Below the pieces are notes generated by a model. The model saw nothing but the letters and a program-made list of their open reading frames with translations, ran no database searches and was not told the DNA's origin. Source: an uncultured Ruminococcus sp. (GTDB taxonomy: Bacteria; Bacillota; Clostridia; Oscillospirales; Acutalibacteraceae). From it: a stretch of DNA of 64,000 nt. Positions within the stretch are counted from its first letter, which is position 1, and every line of letters begins with the position of its first letter. Of the stretch, positions 1-7,778 are shown in pieces. The stretch lies in contig CADAYK010000022.1 of NCBI GenBank assembly GCA_902792105.1, positions 1-64,000 on the forward strand. Direction: 5' to 3'. Both the position numbers and the translations under genes were made by a program.

Positions 1-2
1 CT

Positions 3-236
3 ACAGAGGTTTGGGGCGTAAGCGCCGAGGGTAAAACAGACGAACAGGTCGCAAATGAAGGCCTTGAAGCAATGGAAGGCTGGATGAAGCAAATCGGCGC
101 CGCGCTTTCAATCAGCGAATTAGGTGCGACAGAGGATGTGCTCGACGGTATTGCAGACGGAACGATCATTCTCGACGGCGGCTATAAAACGCTGACAAAG
201 GCGGATGTGATTCAGGTGTTGAAAGAAAGCTTATAA
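3..236 (+). CDS. Iron-containing alcohol dehydrogenase, C-terminal end (partial)
   Basis: Only the last 77 residues are in the window; the gene begins to the left. The reading frame runs from TEVWGVSAEG through LGATEDVLDGIADGT to a TAA stop. This tail resembles the helical C-terminal domain of Fe-ADH / butanol dehydrogenase (BdhA-like) enzymes, which reduce aldehydes with NAD(P)H at an iron centre. The metal and cofactor residues lie in the missing part, so substrate cannot be judged. A strong rho-independent terminator follows at once, so this is the end of its transcript. The family call rests on the tail alone. Confidence 0.75.
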   Translation, partial: TEVWGVSAEGKTDEQVANEGLEAMEGWMKQIGAALSISELGATEDVLDGIADGTIILDGGYKTLTKADVIQVLKESL

Positions 237-245
237 TACGCCAAA

Positions 246-269
246 AAGCCCTGCCGATCGGCAGGGCTT
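246..269 (+). terminator. Rho-independent terminator after the dehydrogenase
   Basis: A perfect 10-bp stem, AAGCCCTGCC paired with GGCAGGGCTT around a GATC loop, lies 10 nt after the stop codon. The T-run is short. Confidence 0.75.
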
Positions 270-270
270 C

Positions 271-327
271 AGTTTGTAGAAAAACCCGAAATTCAGGAGA
301 ACTGGACTTCGGGTTTTTCTACAAACT
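271..327. repeat. Perfect 20-bp inverted repeat, 17-nt loop
   Basis: The arms at 271-290 and 308-327 are exact reverse complements; the outer end reads AGTTTG and the inner end CCCGAA. The structure directly follows the dehydrogenase terminator. It could be a second terminator, since the right arm carries GGGTTTTTC, or a remnant of a small inverted-repeat element. No open reading frame lies within it. Confidence 0.7.
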
Positions 328-337
328 GACCGACCTT

Positions 338-517
338 TGCAACTTCTTTGCAAAGATCGGAGATTTTTAAAAAATTTTTAACATTTTTTGGAAACGCAAA
401 TTCTATGCGTATTCTTTGTTTTATGCATGCAACTTCTTTGCAAAGATCGGAGATTTTTAAAAAATTTTTAACATTTTTTGGAAACGCAAATTCTATGCGT
501 ATTCTTTGTTTTATGCA
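338..517. repeat. Two exact 90-bp tandem copies
   Basis: The unit at 338-427 is repeated without change at 428-517. Each copy holds the palindrome CTTTGCAAAG, an A/T-rich stretch and a segment ending TTTTATGCA. Because 90 is divisible by three, a repeated 30-residue peptide could be read through it, but there is no ribosome binding site and the composition looks non-coding. The exact identity implies a recent duplication. Confidence 0.85.
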
Positions 518-542
518 GCTCAGATTTTGACCGGCAAAACGG

Positions 543-571
543 TTGTTATTTGCGTTTTGGTATGTTATACT
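543..571 (+). promoter_or_regulatory. SigA-type promoter
   Basis: TTGTTA at 543-548 and TATACT at 566-571 are separated by 17 nt. It would drive the small reading frame at 608 or a leader reading on to the acyltransferase at 894. Confidence 0.5.
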
Positions 572-607
572 GAAATTGAAAAGTAAGACAAAGAAATCAG
601 GTTTATT

Positions 608-724
608 ATGAAATATGTTTTAATAGACGGTTTTGTAAAGGTTGCTGAAATCAAGAATAATACGTTCAATTATACAAACGGATACAGACCGGATTGGATT
701 CTGGAGGTTGAAAAAATAGTTTGA
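608..724 (+). CDS. Possible 38-aa small protein or truncated gene start
   Basis: The frame begins MKYVLIDGFVKVAEIK and ends in TGA. It has a plausible promoter about 40 nt upstream but only a weak Shine-Dalgarno (CAGG). No family is recognised. It could be a real small protein, the N-terminal stump of a decayed gene, or chance. The stretch from 725 to 893 that follows holds no credible gene, only a hairpin-like CTGATGTTG...AACATCATCAG near 822-853. Confidence 0.25.
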   Translation: MKYVLIDGFVKVAEIKNNTFNYTNGYRPDWILEVEKIV

Positions 725-893
725 GAAACTTTGAACACATCCCCGACCACAATGCCGTCCGGAGCACTTGTAAAAAGCGCAGGCAAGAGCGCTGAACAGC
801 AAGTTTTCCGGAACGGAAACCACCTGATGTTGTTGTATGGAAACATCATCAGACTGTAACTATTCGATTTTCCCGTAATATACAAGGTACGCA

Positions 894-1907
894 GTGATAA
901 CAATGATAAAACGTATAACTTCCTCGCTTCCTGACGTGCGCGGCGAGCTGTTCGGCTTTTCCATCATCACCATAATCCTCTTTCACTTCTGTGAGGATGT
1001 GGAAAAAGCAGGCTTCGGCGGCGCCGCAGCGGCAATGACAAAAATCTATAACTTCGCGCTGGGCAGCAGCGGAGTGGAAATCTTCCTCTTTCTCTCGGGA
1101 ATGGGGCTGTTCTACTCGATGTCGGGCGATCCGGGACTGAGCCGCTTTTACCGCAAGCGTCTTAGGCGAATTTTGCCTGCCTATATCGTGCTTGGCGGCG
1201 CAGGCTGGCTTATTCTCGACATACTGCTGAAAAAAACCGGCTGGGTGCAGTTTTTGCTCGATTTTTCCACTATTTCCTTCTGGACTCAGGGCAGGCGGCT
1301 GGTGTGGTATATCTCGCTTATTCTTATCCTGTACCTGGTTTTTCCGCTGCTCTACCGCATTGTTTCAATACCTGACGGCAGGCTTGCCGGAACGCTTACG
1401 GCAGTCCTGACGGCGGCGGTTATCGCAGGCTGTTTGACGCTGCATTTCCTTTCTCCCGGCGTGTATGACAACATAGAAATCGCGCTTTGGCGCGTGGTTC
1501 CGTTCATCCTCGGCGCATGGTACGGCAGAAAGGCGCACAGCGGTCAAGACTTTACCGCGCAAGCCGTCATTCTGTGCGTCACGGGCGTTGCCGGAATGAT
1601 TTTGATGCCGGTCACAAAATTGCGCCCGGATTTTTTGTGGGGCATATTCTCCCTGAGACTCGGCACGCTGTTTTATCCCTTTGTTGTGATGTTTATTGCA
1701 GCCGCCGTGCTGTCGAAATGCGGAGGAAGCCGTTTCCTGCGTTTTGCAGGCTCGATTTCGCTGGAGCTTTACCTCAGCCACGTTATTATCCGCGCAATTA
1801 TGAACGAAATCGGACTTAAAACCTGCTATCCGCAGAATTTCCTGCTGTGTATAGCCTTGGCTGCCGTGCTGTCCGTCGCGGTGAGCAGGCTGTTTGCGCG
1901 GCGGTGA
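894..1907 (+). CDS. Acyltransferase family 3 membrane protein
   Basis: This 337-aa polytopic membrane protein resembles acyltransferase 3 (OafA/YrhL-like) enzymes, which O-acylate surface sugars or peptidoglycan. The start RGELFGFSIITIILFHF is the family's first helix with its conserved His. It continues with FLFLSGMGLFYS and a basic loop YRKRLRRILPAY, then about ten hydrophobic segments, with RRLVWYIS and LSLELYLSH-like helices near the C-terminus. The length matches the family. Translation could begin at GTG 894 or ATG 903; neither has a strong ribosome site. No neighbouring glycosyltransferases indicate the substrate. Confidence 0.8.
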   Translation: MITMIKRITSSLPDVRGELFGFSIITIILFHFCEDVEKAGFGGAAAAMTKIYNFALGSSGVEIFLFLSGMGLFYSMSGDPGLSRFYRKRLRRILPAYIVLGGAGWLILDILLKKTGWVQFLLDFSTISFWTQGRRLVWYISLILILYLVFPLLYRIVSIPDGRLAGTLTAVLTAAVIAGCLTLHFLSPGVYDNIEIALWRVVPFILGAWYGRKAHSGQDFTAQAVILCVTGVAGMILMPVTKLRPDFLWGIFSLRLGTLFYPFVVMFIAAAVLSKCGGSRFLRFAGSISLELYLSHVIIRAIMNEIGLKTCYPQNFLLCIALAAVLSVAVSRLFARR

Positions 1908-1939
1908 ATTAATATAATTCTCTTAAAAGGGTGAAAAAG

Positions 1940-2389
1940 ATGAGCGATAAACATATTCAACCGATACATGCCGCGCATTTGCAGCGGTACGCGGAGATAT
2001 ACGCAAGGGCGTTTTCGGGCGAGCCGTGGAACGACCCGTGGCGCGTGGAGGACGCGGCGGTACATATTGGCGAAATCATGGAGAGCCGTCAGTCCTACGG
2101 CTTGGAATATGTCGCTGACGGAGAAGTCGCCGGGTTTATCCTCGGCGCTTCCATGCTGTTTCACTACGGCAGAACCTTTGAGATCAACGACCTTGCCGTC
2201 CATCCCGATTATCAAAGACAGGGGATCGCGTCAAAGCTGTTGGCGCAGTGTCTTGACGACGTAAAAAAGCAGGGGATCGTCGGCGTTCACCTGATTACCG
2301 CCGCCGAAGGCGTGCTGCCGTCGTTTTATGAGAAATTCGGCTTCAAGCGCGAACGTCACGTCATACTTATGGGCATGGAAACGGAGTGA
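1940..2389 (+). CDS. GNAT family N-acetyltransferase
   Basis: This 149-aa cytoplasmic protein has the GNAT fold. The acetyl-CoA-binding motif A reads DLAVHPDYQRQGIASKLL, with the QxxGIA loop for the pyrophosphate, and the C-terminal SFYEKFGFKRER is the usual motif B end. The substrate is unknown. ATG 1940 is chosen over GTG 1931 because AAAGGG lies a suitable distance upstream. The gene ends 4 nt before the next start, so the two are probably co-transcribed. Confidence 0.85.
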   Translation: MSDKHIQPIHAAHLQRYAEIYARAFSGEPWNDPWRVEDAAVHIGEIMESRQSYGLEYVADGEVAGFILGASMLFHYGRTFEINDLAVHPDYQRQGIASKLLAQCLDDVKKQGIVGVHLITAAEGVLPSFYEKFGFKRERHVILMGMETE

Positions 2390-2393
2390 CAAA

Positions 2394-2963
2394 ATGGCGG
2401 AACACAATATCCTTACAGTTACCTGCCGCGAACAGTTCAGGGAATGGCTGACGCTTCACGCGGCGGAGGAAAGCGAATGCTGGGTGGCTGTCAGGCGCGG
2501 AAAGCCGGTCGATCCGCAAGGCTTTTATTATATTGACGCGGTGGAGGAAGCGCTGTGCTTCGGCTGGATCGACAGCATACATAAGCCCATCAACGGTGTG
2601 AGAATGCAGCGGTTCAGTCCGCGCAGGAAAAACAGCCCGTGGACGGAGCTGAACAAAGAGCGCGTGCGCCGTTTGGAAAGGCTGGGACTGATGACAGACG
2701 CAGGCAGAGCCGTTCTTCCTGCAATGGGAGCAAGGAGCTTCCGCATTGACCGGGATGTTGAGGCAGCGCTGAAAAAAGCGAGGGTTTGGACGCGGTTCAA
2801 AGCCTTTCCGCCGCTTTACAGGCGCGTGCGCGCCTACAATGTGGCGTTCTATAAAACGCGCAGCCGCGATCTCTATGAAAAATCGCTCGCGCATCTGATC
2901 GAAAAAACCAAAGCAGGCGAGATGTTCGGCGAATGGGACGACTACGGCAGGCTGTCTGAGTGA
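2394..2963 (+). CDS. YdeI/OmpD-associated family protein
   Basis: This 189-aa soluble protein shows the family hallmarks: AEESECWVAVRRGKP near the start, EEALCFGWIDS, and RMQRFSPRRKNSPWTELN. Members are widespread and often annotated as bacteriocin-protection or YdeI-like proteins, with a poorly defined role. The start ATG lies 4 nt after the GNAT stop, within a TGACAAAATG junction; earlier in-frame starts would overlap the GNAT gene by more than 60 nt and were rejected. The C-terminus is basic and helical. Confidence 0.8.
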   Translation: MAEHNILTVTCREQFREWLTLHAAEESECWVAVRRGKPVDPQGFYYIDAVEEALCFGWIDSIHKPINGVRMQRFSPRRKNSPWTELNKERVRRLERLGLMTDAGRAVLPAMGARSFRIDRDVEAALKKARVWTRFKAFPPLYRRVRAYNVAFYKTRSRDLYEKSLAHLIEKTKAGEMFGEWDDYGRLSE

Positions 2964-2985
2964 AATAAAATTAAGGGGCGGCATA

Positions 2986-3648
2986 ATGACCGAAAAAACA
3001 ATAGCTTCAAAAAAATGCTGTATTTATGCGGCTGAACAAGCGTCGATATGCCTGATCCAACCTGTTGATGAGCACGGGGCAGGACTGCTTCGTGAAGAGG
3101 TCGGGGAGATAAAAAGACTAACCGGTAAGCCGTTTATACATGTTGCCTTTAAAGTCGTGGATTGGAACAGGGAGCTCTCTCCTTGGGAAGCTCCTGCGGT
3201 TTTCGGCAAAGAGGATTTTGGCTCGGGAGCGGAGGAAACGCTCCTGTACATTACCGAAAGCCTGATACCGTACATCAAAGACGGGCATAGTGAAATAACA
3301 GATTTCTGCCTCGGCGGATACTCTCTCGCGGGGCTTTTCTCGCTGTGGGCAGGGTATAAGACAGATGTTTTCAGGGGCGTTGCAGGAGTGTCGCCGTCCG
3401 TGTGGTTTCCGGGTTGGGACAGCTTTATCAAATCAAACAAAATGAAAGCGGAGATGACATATCTCAGCCTCGGCGACAAGGAAGAGAAAACGCGCAGCAA
3501 GGTTATGTCAACCGTCGGCGAAAGAATCAAAATGCAGTATGATATTTTGGATAACGACCGGGTGTTGGAATGGAACAGCGGAAATCACTTTGCCGATCCC
3601 GACAAACGGACGGCAAGGGGTTTTGCGTGGCTGATTGGCAGGGATTAA
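2986..3648 (+). CDS. Alpha/beta hydrolase, esterase-like
   Basis: This 220-aa cytoplasmic protein has the nucleophile elbow GYSLAGLFSLWAGY (GxSxxG with the Ser in LGGYSLAG), as in esterase D / enterochelin-esterase-like hydrolases. SLGDKEEKT fits the acid-residue region and GNHFADPDKR near the C-terminus supplies a likely catalytic His. There is no signal peptide. ATG 2986 has AAGGGGCGG upstream. It ends the cluster of small plus-strand genes. The substrate is unknown. Confidence 0.75.
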   Translation: MTEKTIASKKCCIYAAEQASICLIQPVDEHGAGLLREEVGEIKRLTGKPFIHVAFKVVDWNRELSPWEAPAVFGKEDFGSGAEETLLYITESLIPYIKDGHSEITDFCLGGYSLAGLFSLWAGYKTDVFRGVAGVSPSVWFPGWDSFIKSNKMKAEMTYLSLGDKEEKTRSKVMSTVGERIKMQYDILDNDRVLEWNSGNHFADPDKRTARGFAWLIGRD

Positions 3649-3686
3649 TGCTGTTTGGCGCGGCTTGTTTTGACGCCCGGCAGTTT

Positions 3687-3846
3687 AAGGCAACACCGCA
3701 CAATTCAAAGCGCACGGCTTGCTTGAATATTATTCCGTCAGCTTGCCCAAAAAATCTCGGCAAGGCTGGCGCCTTGCAAGGACGACAACGCAGTATTGTG
3801 GAAAATAGACCGCAAAGATTGGCTACTTTTTATTAGGTATTAGTAT
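3687..3846. repeat. Composite of two MITE-like repeat families
   Basis: The left part (about 3687-3760, GGCAACACCGCACAATTCA onward) matches the element at 26564-26675. The right part (about 3760-3846) matches the other family at 13385, 14748 and 28139: GGCGCCTTGCAAGGACGAC, then CTACTTTTTATTAGG and the terminal ATTAGTAT. It fills most of the 329-bp gap between the esterase and SWIM genes. No transposase is present. Confidence 0.7.
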
Positions 3847-3977
3847 TACACAGGCGGAGCTTTGACTTCGCCGTATTTTTTTGATAATTTTCCGAAAATA
3901 GAGCAAAGTCCGTTAAATGACACACCTGTTGTGAGATAATTAAGATGTAAAATAAAAAACTCAAAGGAGGCAGTGTT

Positions 3978-4787
3978 ATGAAATACAAAATAGGTTTTCA
4001 AGGTTACGGAGATGAAGAGAGAAAAGAACTTCACGCGGCACAGCCTGCGGAAAACAAGCCGGTGAAGTCGGTGGTGCAGGTGCGGTTCCCGGACAACGGA
4101 CGTTCGCTTGCGTATTACAACGACAAATTTGATCTGCATATCGGCGACATTGTTTTTGTCGACGGCAAGCTTGAGGGCGTTCAGGGCATTGTCACCGAGG
4201 TGTCGCGCTCGTTCAGGATCAGGCTCTCGGATTATAAGCGCGTGATCGCTGTCGCGGACACTGCCGTTAAGGGCGAGCTTTTCTTCGGCGGCTCACACCT
4301 TATCGCGTTTGATCAGGATGTTATCCCGTATGAAAAGATCCGCGGCTGGTTCCTTCCGCCCCGGACCGACGAAGAAGTCGCTGTCGGTTATGATGACCTC
4401 GGTTTTTCGCTTGACGATTTAGGCGGGCTAAATATCCGAAGCGAAATCGCAGACAGAGGTTTTGATTATTACAACCGCAACAAGGTACTTTATATCTGCG
4501 TGGACGGTAGCGAGGGCAGGGCGCTTGTAAAGGGCACCGAGGTGTACGAGGTGAGCTTTGAATTTTCAGGCGGAGAAATCCGCAACCTCAACTGCGGATG
4601 CTTCTGCTCCTACCGCTGCAAGCACGAATTCGCGGTTTTGCTTCAGCTCCGCGAAACACTTCAAAAGATCCAGGAGAGCTACGGGGACGAATACCTTGAA
4701 TCGGACTACTTCGCCGCGATCAACAAGGGCGTTTTGCTGTCCTTCACCGTTGACGGCGATAAAAGCGGAAAGATAGTGCTGGGGTGA
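3978..4787 (+). CDS. SWIM zinc-finger protein
   Basis: This 269-aa soluble protein has a beta-rich N-terminal region (residues about 30-95) containing LHIGDIVFVDGKLEGVQG, resembling a small barrel domain. Near residues 200-220, NCGCFCSYRCKHEFAVL gives the CxC...CxH pattern of a SWIM zinc finger, a nucleic-acid or protein-binding module. RSEIADRGFDYYNRNKVLYI in front of it is the usual lead-in to SWIM domains. AAAGGAGG precedes ATG 3978 by a good distance. The function is unknown; it stands alone between a repeat element and a terminator. Confidence 0.75.
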   Translation: MKYKIGFQGYGDEERKELHAAQPAENKPVKSVVQVRFPDNGRSLAYYNDKFDLHIGDIVFVDGKLEGVQGIVTEVSRSFRIRLSDYKRVIAVADTAVKGELFFGGSHLIAFDQDVIPYEKIRGWFLPPRTDEEVAVGYDDLGFSLDDLGGLNIRSEIADRGFDYYNRNKVLYICVDGSEGRALVKGTEVYEVSFEFSGGEIRNLNCGCFCSYRCKHEFAVLLQLRETLQKIQESYGDEYLESDYFAAINKGVLLSFTVDGDKSGKIVLG

Positions 4788-4822
4788 AAATATGATTTAT
4801 CTGAATCTTTTTAAACTGCCCT

Positions 4823-4860
4823 GCCGGTTCAAAATAAAATGGAGCCGGCACGGTTTTTTT
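4823..4860 (+). terminator. Rho-independent terminator
   Basis: GCCGGTTC (4823-4830) pairs with GAGCCGGC (4842-4849) with one mismatch, followed by CACGG and a run of seven T. It ends the SWIM gene transcript. Confidence 0.75.
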
Positions 4861-5041
4861 GCTTCGGCAGGGTAAAGGAGGCAAAAAACCAGTGATTTAT
4901 TGTTAAAAGCCGGTTAATGTCATAGTAAATAAATACTGCGCCAATGTTTTGTGTACTATTTCTACTGGTTATGCAGGCTGCACAAAAATAATAGCCTTAA
5001 TTAGTTGATGATAAACAAAAATTAGATTTTTAAAAATAGAC

Positions 5042-5070
5042 TTGATTTTTACGATTTCGTCTGGTAATAT
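5042..5070 (+). promoter_or_regulatory. Promoter of the CBM21-like secreted protein
   Basis: TTGATT (5042-5047) and TAATAT (5065-5070) are separated by 17 nt. The region from 4861 to 5041 is A/T-rich with no gene. Confidence 0.55.
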
Positions 5071-5080
5071 ATTTTTGCGC

Positions 5081-5129
5081 CCGAGGGAGCGGCAGGAAAA
5101 CACAAATCCAAAATCCGTTACTCCCTCGG
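5081..5129 (+). promoter_or_regulatory. 5' leader hairpin
   Basis: CCGAGGGAG (5081-5089) is the exact complement of CTCCCTCGG (5121-5129). It begins about 10 nt after the -10 box, so it would form at the extreme 5' end of the mRNA. There is no T-run, which argues against a terminator and for an mRNA-stabilising or regulatory stem. Confidence 0.5.
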
Positions 5130-5166
5130 CTTATTCATACAGAAAAAAATACGGAGGTATATTACC

Positions 5167-5892
5167 ATGAAAACCAAGACATCAAGAATTACTGCAATCG
5201 TTTTAACTCTCGTTATGCTTCTCGGCACAATGAGTATTGCAGGCACTGCAACAGCAGGCGCTGCAACCGACAGAGTAAGCCTTTACTCTTCAAGCAGAAC
5301 ATTTTCAAAGTACGGCGGATCTACATATGAAATTTATGTAAAAACTAACGACAACGCCAACAACCAGAAGGTTACTATCCACTACAACTACCTTGATTCA
5401 ATGGATTGGCAGGATTCCAATGCTGTTTATGTTACCACACTCAGCGACGGCTCCAAGATCTGGAGATCTTACATCTCAAGCTTCAACTGCAAGTACGCAA
5501 TCAAGTACGAGGCTGACGGTCAGGTTATCTGGGACAACAACAACGGCAAGGACTACACAGACGCCGACGTTATCGGTACTGCTCCCGTAGCTGCTGAAAG
5601 AATCGGTTATCAGTACGACAAAGCTAACTTCCAGATCAACGCGGTTCTCCAGAACTACGCTTACCACAAGAACGTGTTCGTAAGATACACAACCGACGGC
5701 TGGAACTCATATCAGGACAAGGCGCTCGGTTATGTTCAGACCAACGCAAACGGCACCGAAACATGGAGCACAAAGGTTAACGCAAACGGCTCGAACTTCC
5801 AGTACGCTATTTGCTACAGAGTTAACGGCTCAGAGTTCTGGGCTAACAACTTCGGCGCAAACTACGACGAATCTTTCTACATCCACCACTAA
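5167..5892 (+). CDS. Secreted protein with two CBM21-like modules
   Basis: This 241-aa protein has a Sec signal peptide (MKTKTSRITAIVLTLVMLLG, cleavage probably near AGAAT). Two repeats follow, about residues 40-125 and 145-240. Each ends in the CBM21 signature: YEADGQVIWDNNNGKDY in the first and YRVNGSEFWANNFGANY in the second. CBM21 modules bind starch and glycogen, and VFVRYTTDGW in the second copy also fits. There is no dockerin, sortase motif or lipobox, so the protein is released or held by other means. ACGGAGG precedes the ATG. It probably helps the cell engage alpha-glucan outside; no catalytic domain is visible. Confidence 0.75.
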   Translation: MKTKTSRITAIVLTLVMLLGTMSIAGTATAGAATDRVSLYSSSRTFSKYGGSTYEIYVKTNDNANNQKVTIHYNYLDSMDWQDSNAVYVTTLSDGSKIWRSYISSFNCKYAIKYEADGQVIWDNNNGKDYTDADVIGTAPVAAERIGYQYDKANFQINAVLQNYAYHKNVFVRYTTDGWNSYQDKALGYVQTNANGTETWSTKVNANGSNFQYAICYRVNGSEFWANNFGANYDESFYIHH

Positions 5893-5907
5893 TTCCGCGA
5901 ATTAAAG

Positions 5908-5942
5908 CAAACAGCCTTTCCCGCTTGGGAAGGGCTGTTTCT
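5908..5942 (+). terminator. Rho-independent terminator
   Basis: AAACAGCC-TTTCCC pairs with GGGAA-GGGCTGTTT around a short loop, followed by C and further T residues, 17 nt after the stop codon. Confidence 0.8.
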
Positions 5943-5984
5943 GTATGCGGAAAAAGTCCTAATGTAATTTTATCAGGACAACAA

Positions 5985-6165
5985 TTGACAAAGAAAAAGC
6001 CTCCTTTGTTAAAGAAGGTGTCACGGCATTATGCCGTGACGGAGGATTTACTGCACCGCGCTATCTGTTCACACCGCAGATTAATAGGAAAAATCGGTGC
6101 GAATAAATCCTCAGTCACGCCGCTGTGCGGGAGCAAGCTTGTTTCCCGCACTCTTTATAGGTTGG
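5985..6165. repeat. Palindrome-containing dispersed-repeat-like segment
   Basis: The segment holds a perfect 21-nt palindrome centred near 6028 (GTCACGGCAT then its complement). AATCCTC at about 6106 mirrors GAGGATT at about 6042, and GTGCGGGAG...TTTCCCGCAC forms a further stem. It has no convincing gene. It looks like a decayed inverted-repeat element filling the gap between two secreted-protein genes. Confidence 0.45.
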
Positions 6166-6200
6166 GTTTACTATAATTCATAAAAAATTTTTGTCAACCG

Positions 6201-6229
6201 ATGACATTTGTGTTTTTTTGTGCTATAAT
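6201..6229 (+). promoter_or_regulatory. Extended -10 promoter of the CHAP-dockerin gene
   Basis: ATGACA (6201-6206), a 17-nt spacer and TATAAT (6224-6229) preceded by TGC, an extended -10. Confidence 0.65.
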
Positions 6230-6278
6230 GTAAATGAAAAGCGGCGCATGCCGTAAACTTTTATCAGGAGGAATCAAA

Positions 6279-7667
6279 ATGTCCTATAAACGTATTGTCA
6301 GCAGCTTGTTAACGGCGGTTATTGTTTGCTCAACATTCATTATTTCCGTTCCGTCTGCATCGGCTAAGGATGATTACAAATATTCTGCGGAGTATCAGTC
6401 GTCACCTTACTATGAAAAGCTCACGGCTGCACTTGAAAACAGCGCGGATAAAACCGCCATGGAAAGAACCCTTGCGGTCGCCTTGTCGCAGGAGGGCTAC
6501 AAGAATTACGCCACCGCGGGGATCGACGTCGATCAGGCGCGCGCCGACGGCTTGCTGTGGACGGGAACCACGCTGAGAATGAACTCAAGCCAGACCGGCA
6601 ACACCGAATACACCCGCTGGGCACAGCGTTATGTCATGGACAGGGACGAGCAGTCGCAGTATCTTGACTGTGACTGGTGCGCGATTTTTGTCAGCTGGTG
6701 CTTGTATCAGGCAGGCTATAACGATGACGAAAGATTAAAAAGATACTATTATTCATACTATGCCGAACCGAGGATCGAATTTGACGCCGATTCCTGGATA
6801 ATGGCATACAACTTTAAACAGCAGGATGTTTACTACACCCCAAAGGCACACCACAAGCTTGACAAGTATTACTGGAATACCTATTACCACATTGACGTCG
6901 ATCCCTTTGATATCCCCTATAAGCCCGGCGGATTGATTTTCTTCTCGTGGGATTCCTCGGGACAGTGGTTCGACCACGTTGCAATTGTTGTTGACTATGA
7001 CAAGGACACCAATGTTTTGACTTATACCAACGGAAACTCCGACGGTCAGGTAATTACACGTCAGATCGATTTGGACGTCGAGGAGGAGTTCCGCGGTCAG
7101 CAGTTTGCCAAAAACAGCGACCGTGTAATGGCTTATGTCGATTACGACGCAATACTTCCGCTTGAGCCGAAGGACATCACAACCGACACACCCGAAATCG
7201 AATGGGACCGCAAGGGCTCTTCGGGCGTCAAAATCCAAACCAACTCCGAATCCGTGATCGGTTCGGTTTCGATAGACGGCAGCTATCAGGGCTCGATCGT
7301 TGAAAGCAATATGATTTTGCACGAGGGCTTGCTTTCCATCGGAAAATCCGAGCTTGCTCACCTCGGGCTCGGTTCTCATGAACTGATGCTGACCTTTGAC
7401 GACGGCGCGGTGCCTGTTACGCTTAACGTGTATGAAAACTATATGATCGGCGACGCGAACGGAGACAACAAAATAAACATCGTTGACGCTTCCACGGTTC
7501 AGCGCGTGCTGGCAGATATGGACAAGGATGCGGACGGCGTTATCGGCCGCCGCTGCAGCGTCACCGGTGAAAAGCTGAACATTTCCGACGTAACCGCAAT
7601 CCAGCGTAAAATCGCGCAGTACAACGACGCATACCGCATCGGAGAAACCGCTAAAGATTTCGGTTGA
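6279..7667 (+). CDS. Secreted CHAP-domain hydrolase with C-terminal dockerin
   Basis: This 462-aa protein has a signal peptide (residues 1-30, ending SVPSASA). A CHAP-like amidase/peptidase region spans about residues 120-275: the nucleophile is in CDWCAIFVSWC, the His in WFDHVAIVVDY and the polar residue in YTNGNSDG. A beta-rich linker domain follows (about 300-385). The C-terminus is a dockerin with a canonical first calcium loop, GDANGDNKINIVDASTVQRVL. The second loop is odd: it reads SVTGEKLNISDVTAIQRK, one residue short and lacking the first Asp. CHAP enzymes usually cut peptidoglycan peptides; attached to a cohesin it could remodel the wall near the complex or act on other bacteria. The start follows GGAGG at 6268-6272. 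Confidence 0.8.
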   Translation: MSYKRIVSSLLTAVIVCSTFIISVPSASAKDDYKYSAEYQSSPYYEKLTAALENSADKTAMERTLAVALSQEGYKNYATAGIDVDQARADGLLWTGTTLRMNSSQTGNTEYTRWAQRYVMDRDEQSQYLDCDWCAIFVSWCLYQAGYNDDERLKRYYYSYYAEPRIEFDADSWIMAYNFKQQDVYYTPKAHHKLDKYYWNTYYHIDVDPFDIPYKPGGLIFFSWDSSGQWFDHVAIVVDYDKDTNVLTYTNGNSDGQVITRQIDLDVEEEFRGQQFAKNSDRVMAYVDYDAILPLEPKDITTDTPEIEWDRKGSSGVKIQTNSESVIGSVSIDGSYQGSIVESNMILHEGLLSIGKSELAHLGLGSHELMLTFDDGAVPVTLNVYENYMIGDANGDNKINIVDASTVQRVLADMDKDADGVIGRRCSVTGEKLNISDVTAIQRKIAQYNDAYRIGETAKDFG

Positions 7668-7732
7668 TTTGGCTATATTCATCCTATAAACTGTTGATTT
7701 TTTCACTCTCCCATGATGTAATAAAACAAAAA

Positions 7733-7763
7733 CAAACCCCGTTTCGGCAAGGAACGGGGTTTG
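7733..7763. terminator. Bidirectional terminator
   Basis: CAAACCCCGTT (7733-7743) is the exact complement of AACGGGGTTTG (7753-7763). It sits between the convergent CHAP-dockerin and ClC genes and could serve both. Confidence 0.75.
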
Positions 7764-7778
7764 CTGCGTATTGAAATA

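Noticed and set aside
348..530. A 60-codon frame through the 90-bp tandem repeat
   Set aside because: No ribosome site, and the repeated peptide is a consequence of a repeat length divisible by three.
2367..2984. A 205-codon open frame antisense to the YdeI-like gene
   Set aside because: The plus-strand frame has family motifs and coupling to its neighbours; the antisense frame has none.
4861..5041. Possible gene or RNA in the gap before the CBM21-like protein
   Set aside because: The stretch is A/T-rich without a supported frame, hairpin or known RNA motif.
5925..6176. An 83-codon frame between two secreted-protein genes
   Set aside because: It runs through a terminator and a palindromic repeat-like segment and has no family features.
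6753..7706. A 317-codon open frame antisense to the CHAP-dockerin gene
   Set aside because: It lies wholly over a clear secreted protein with better start, signal peptide and domains.
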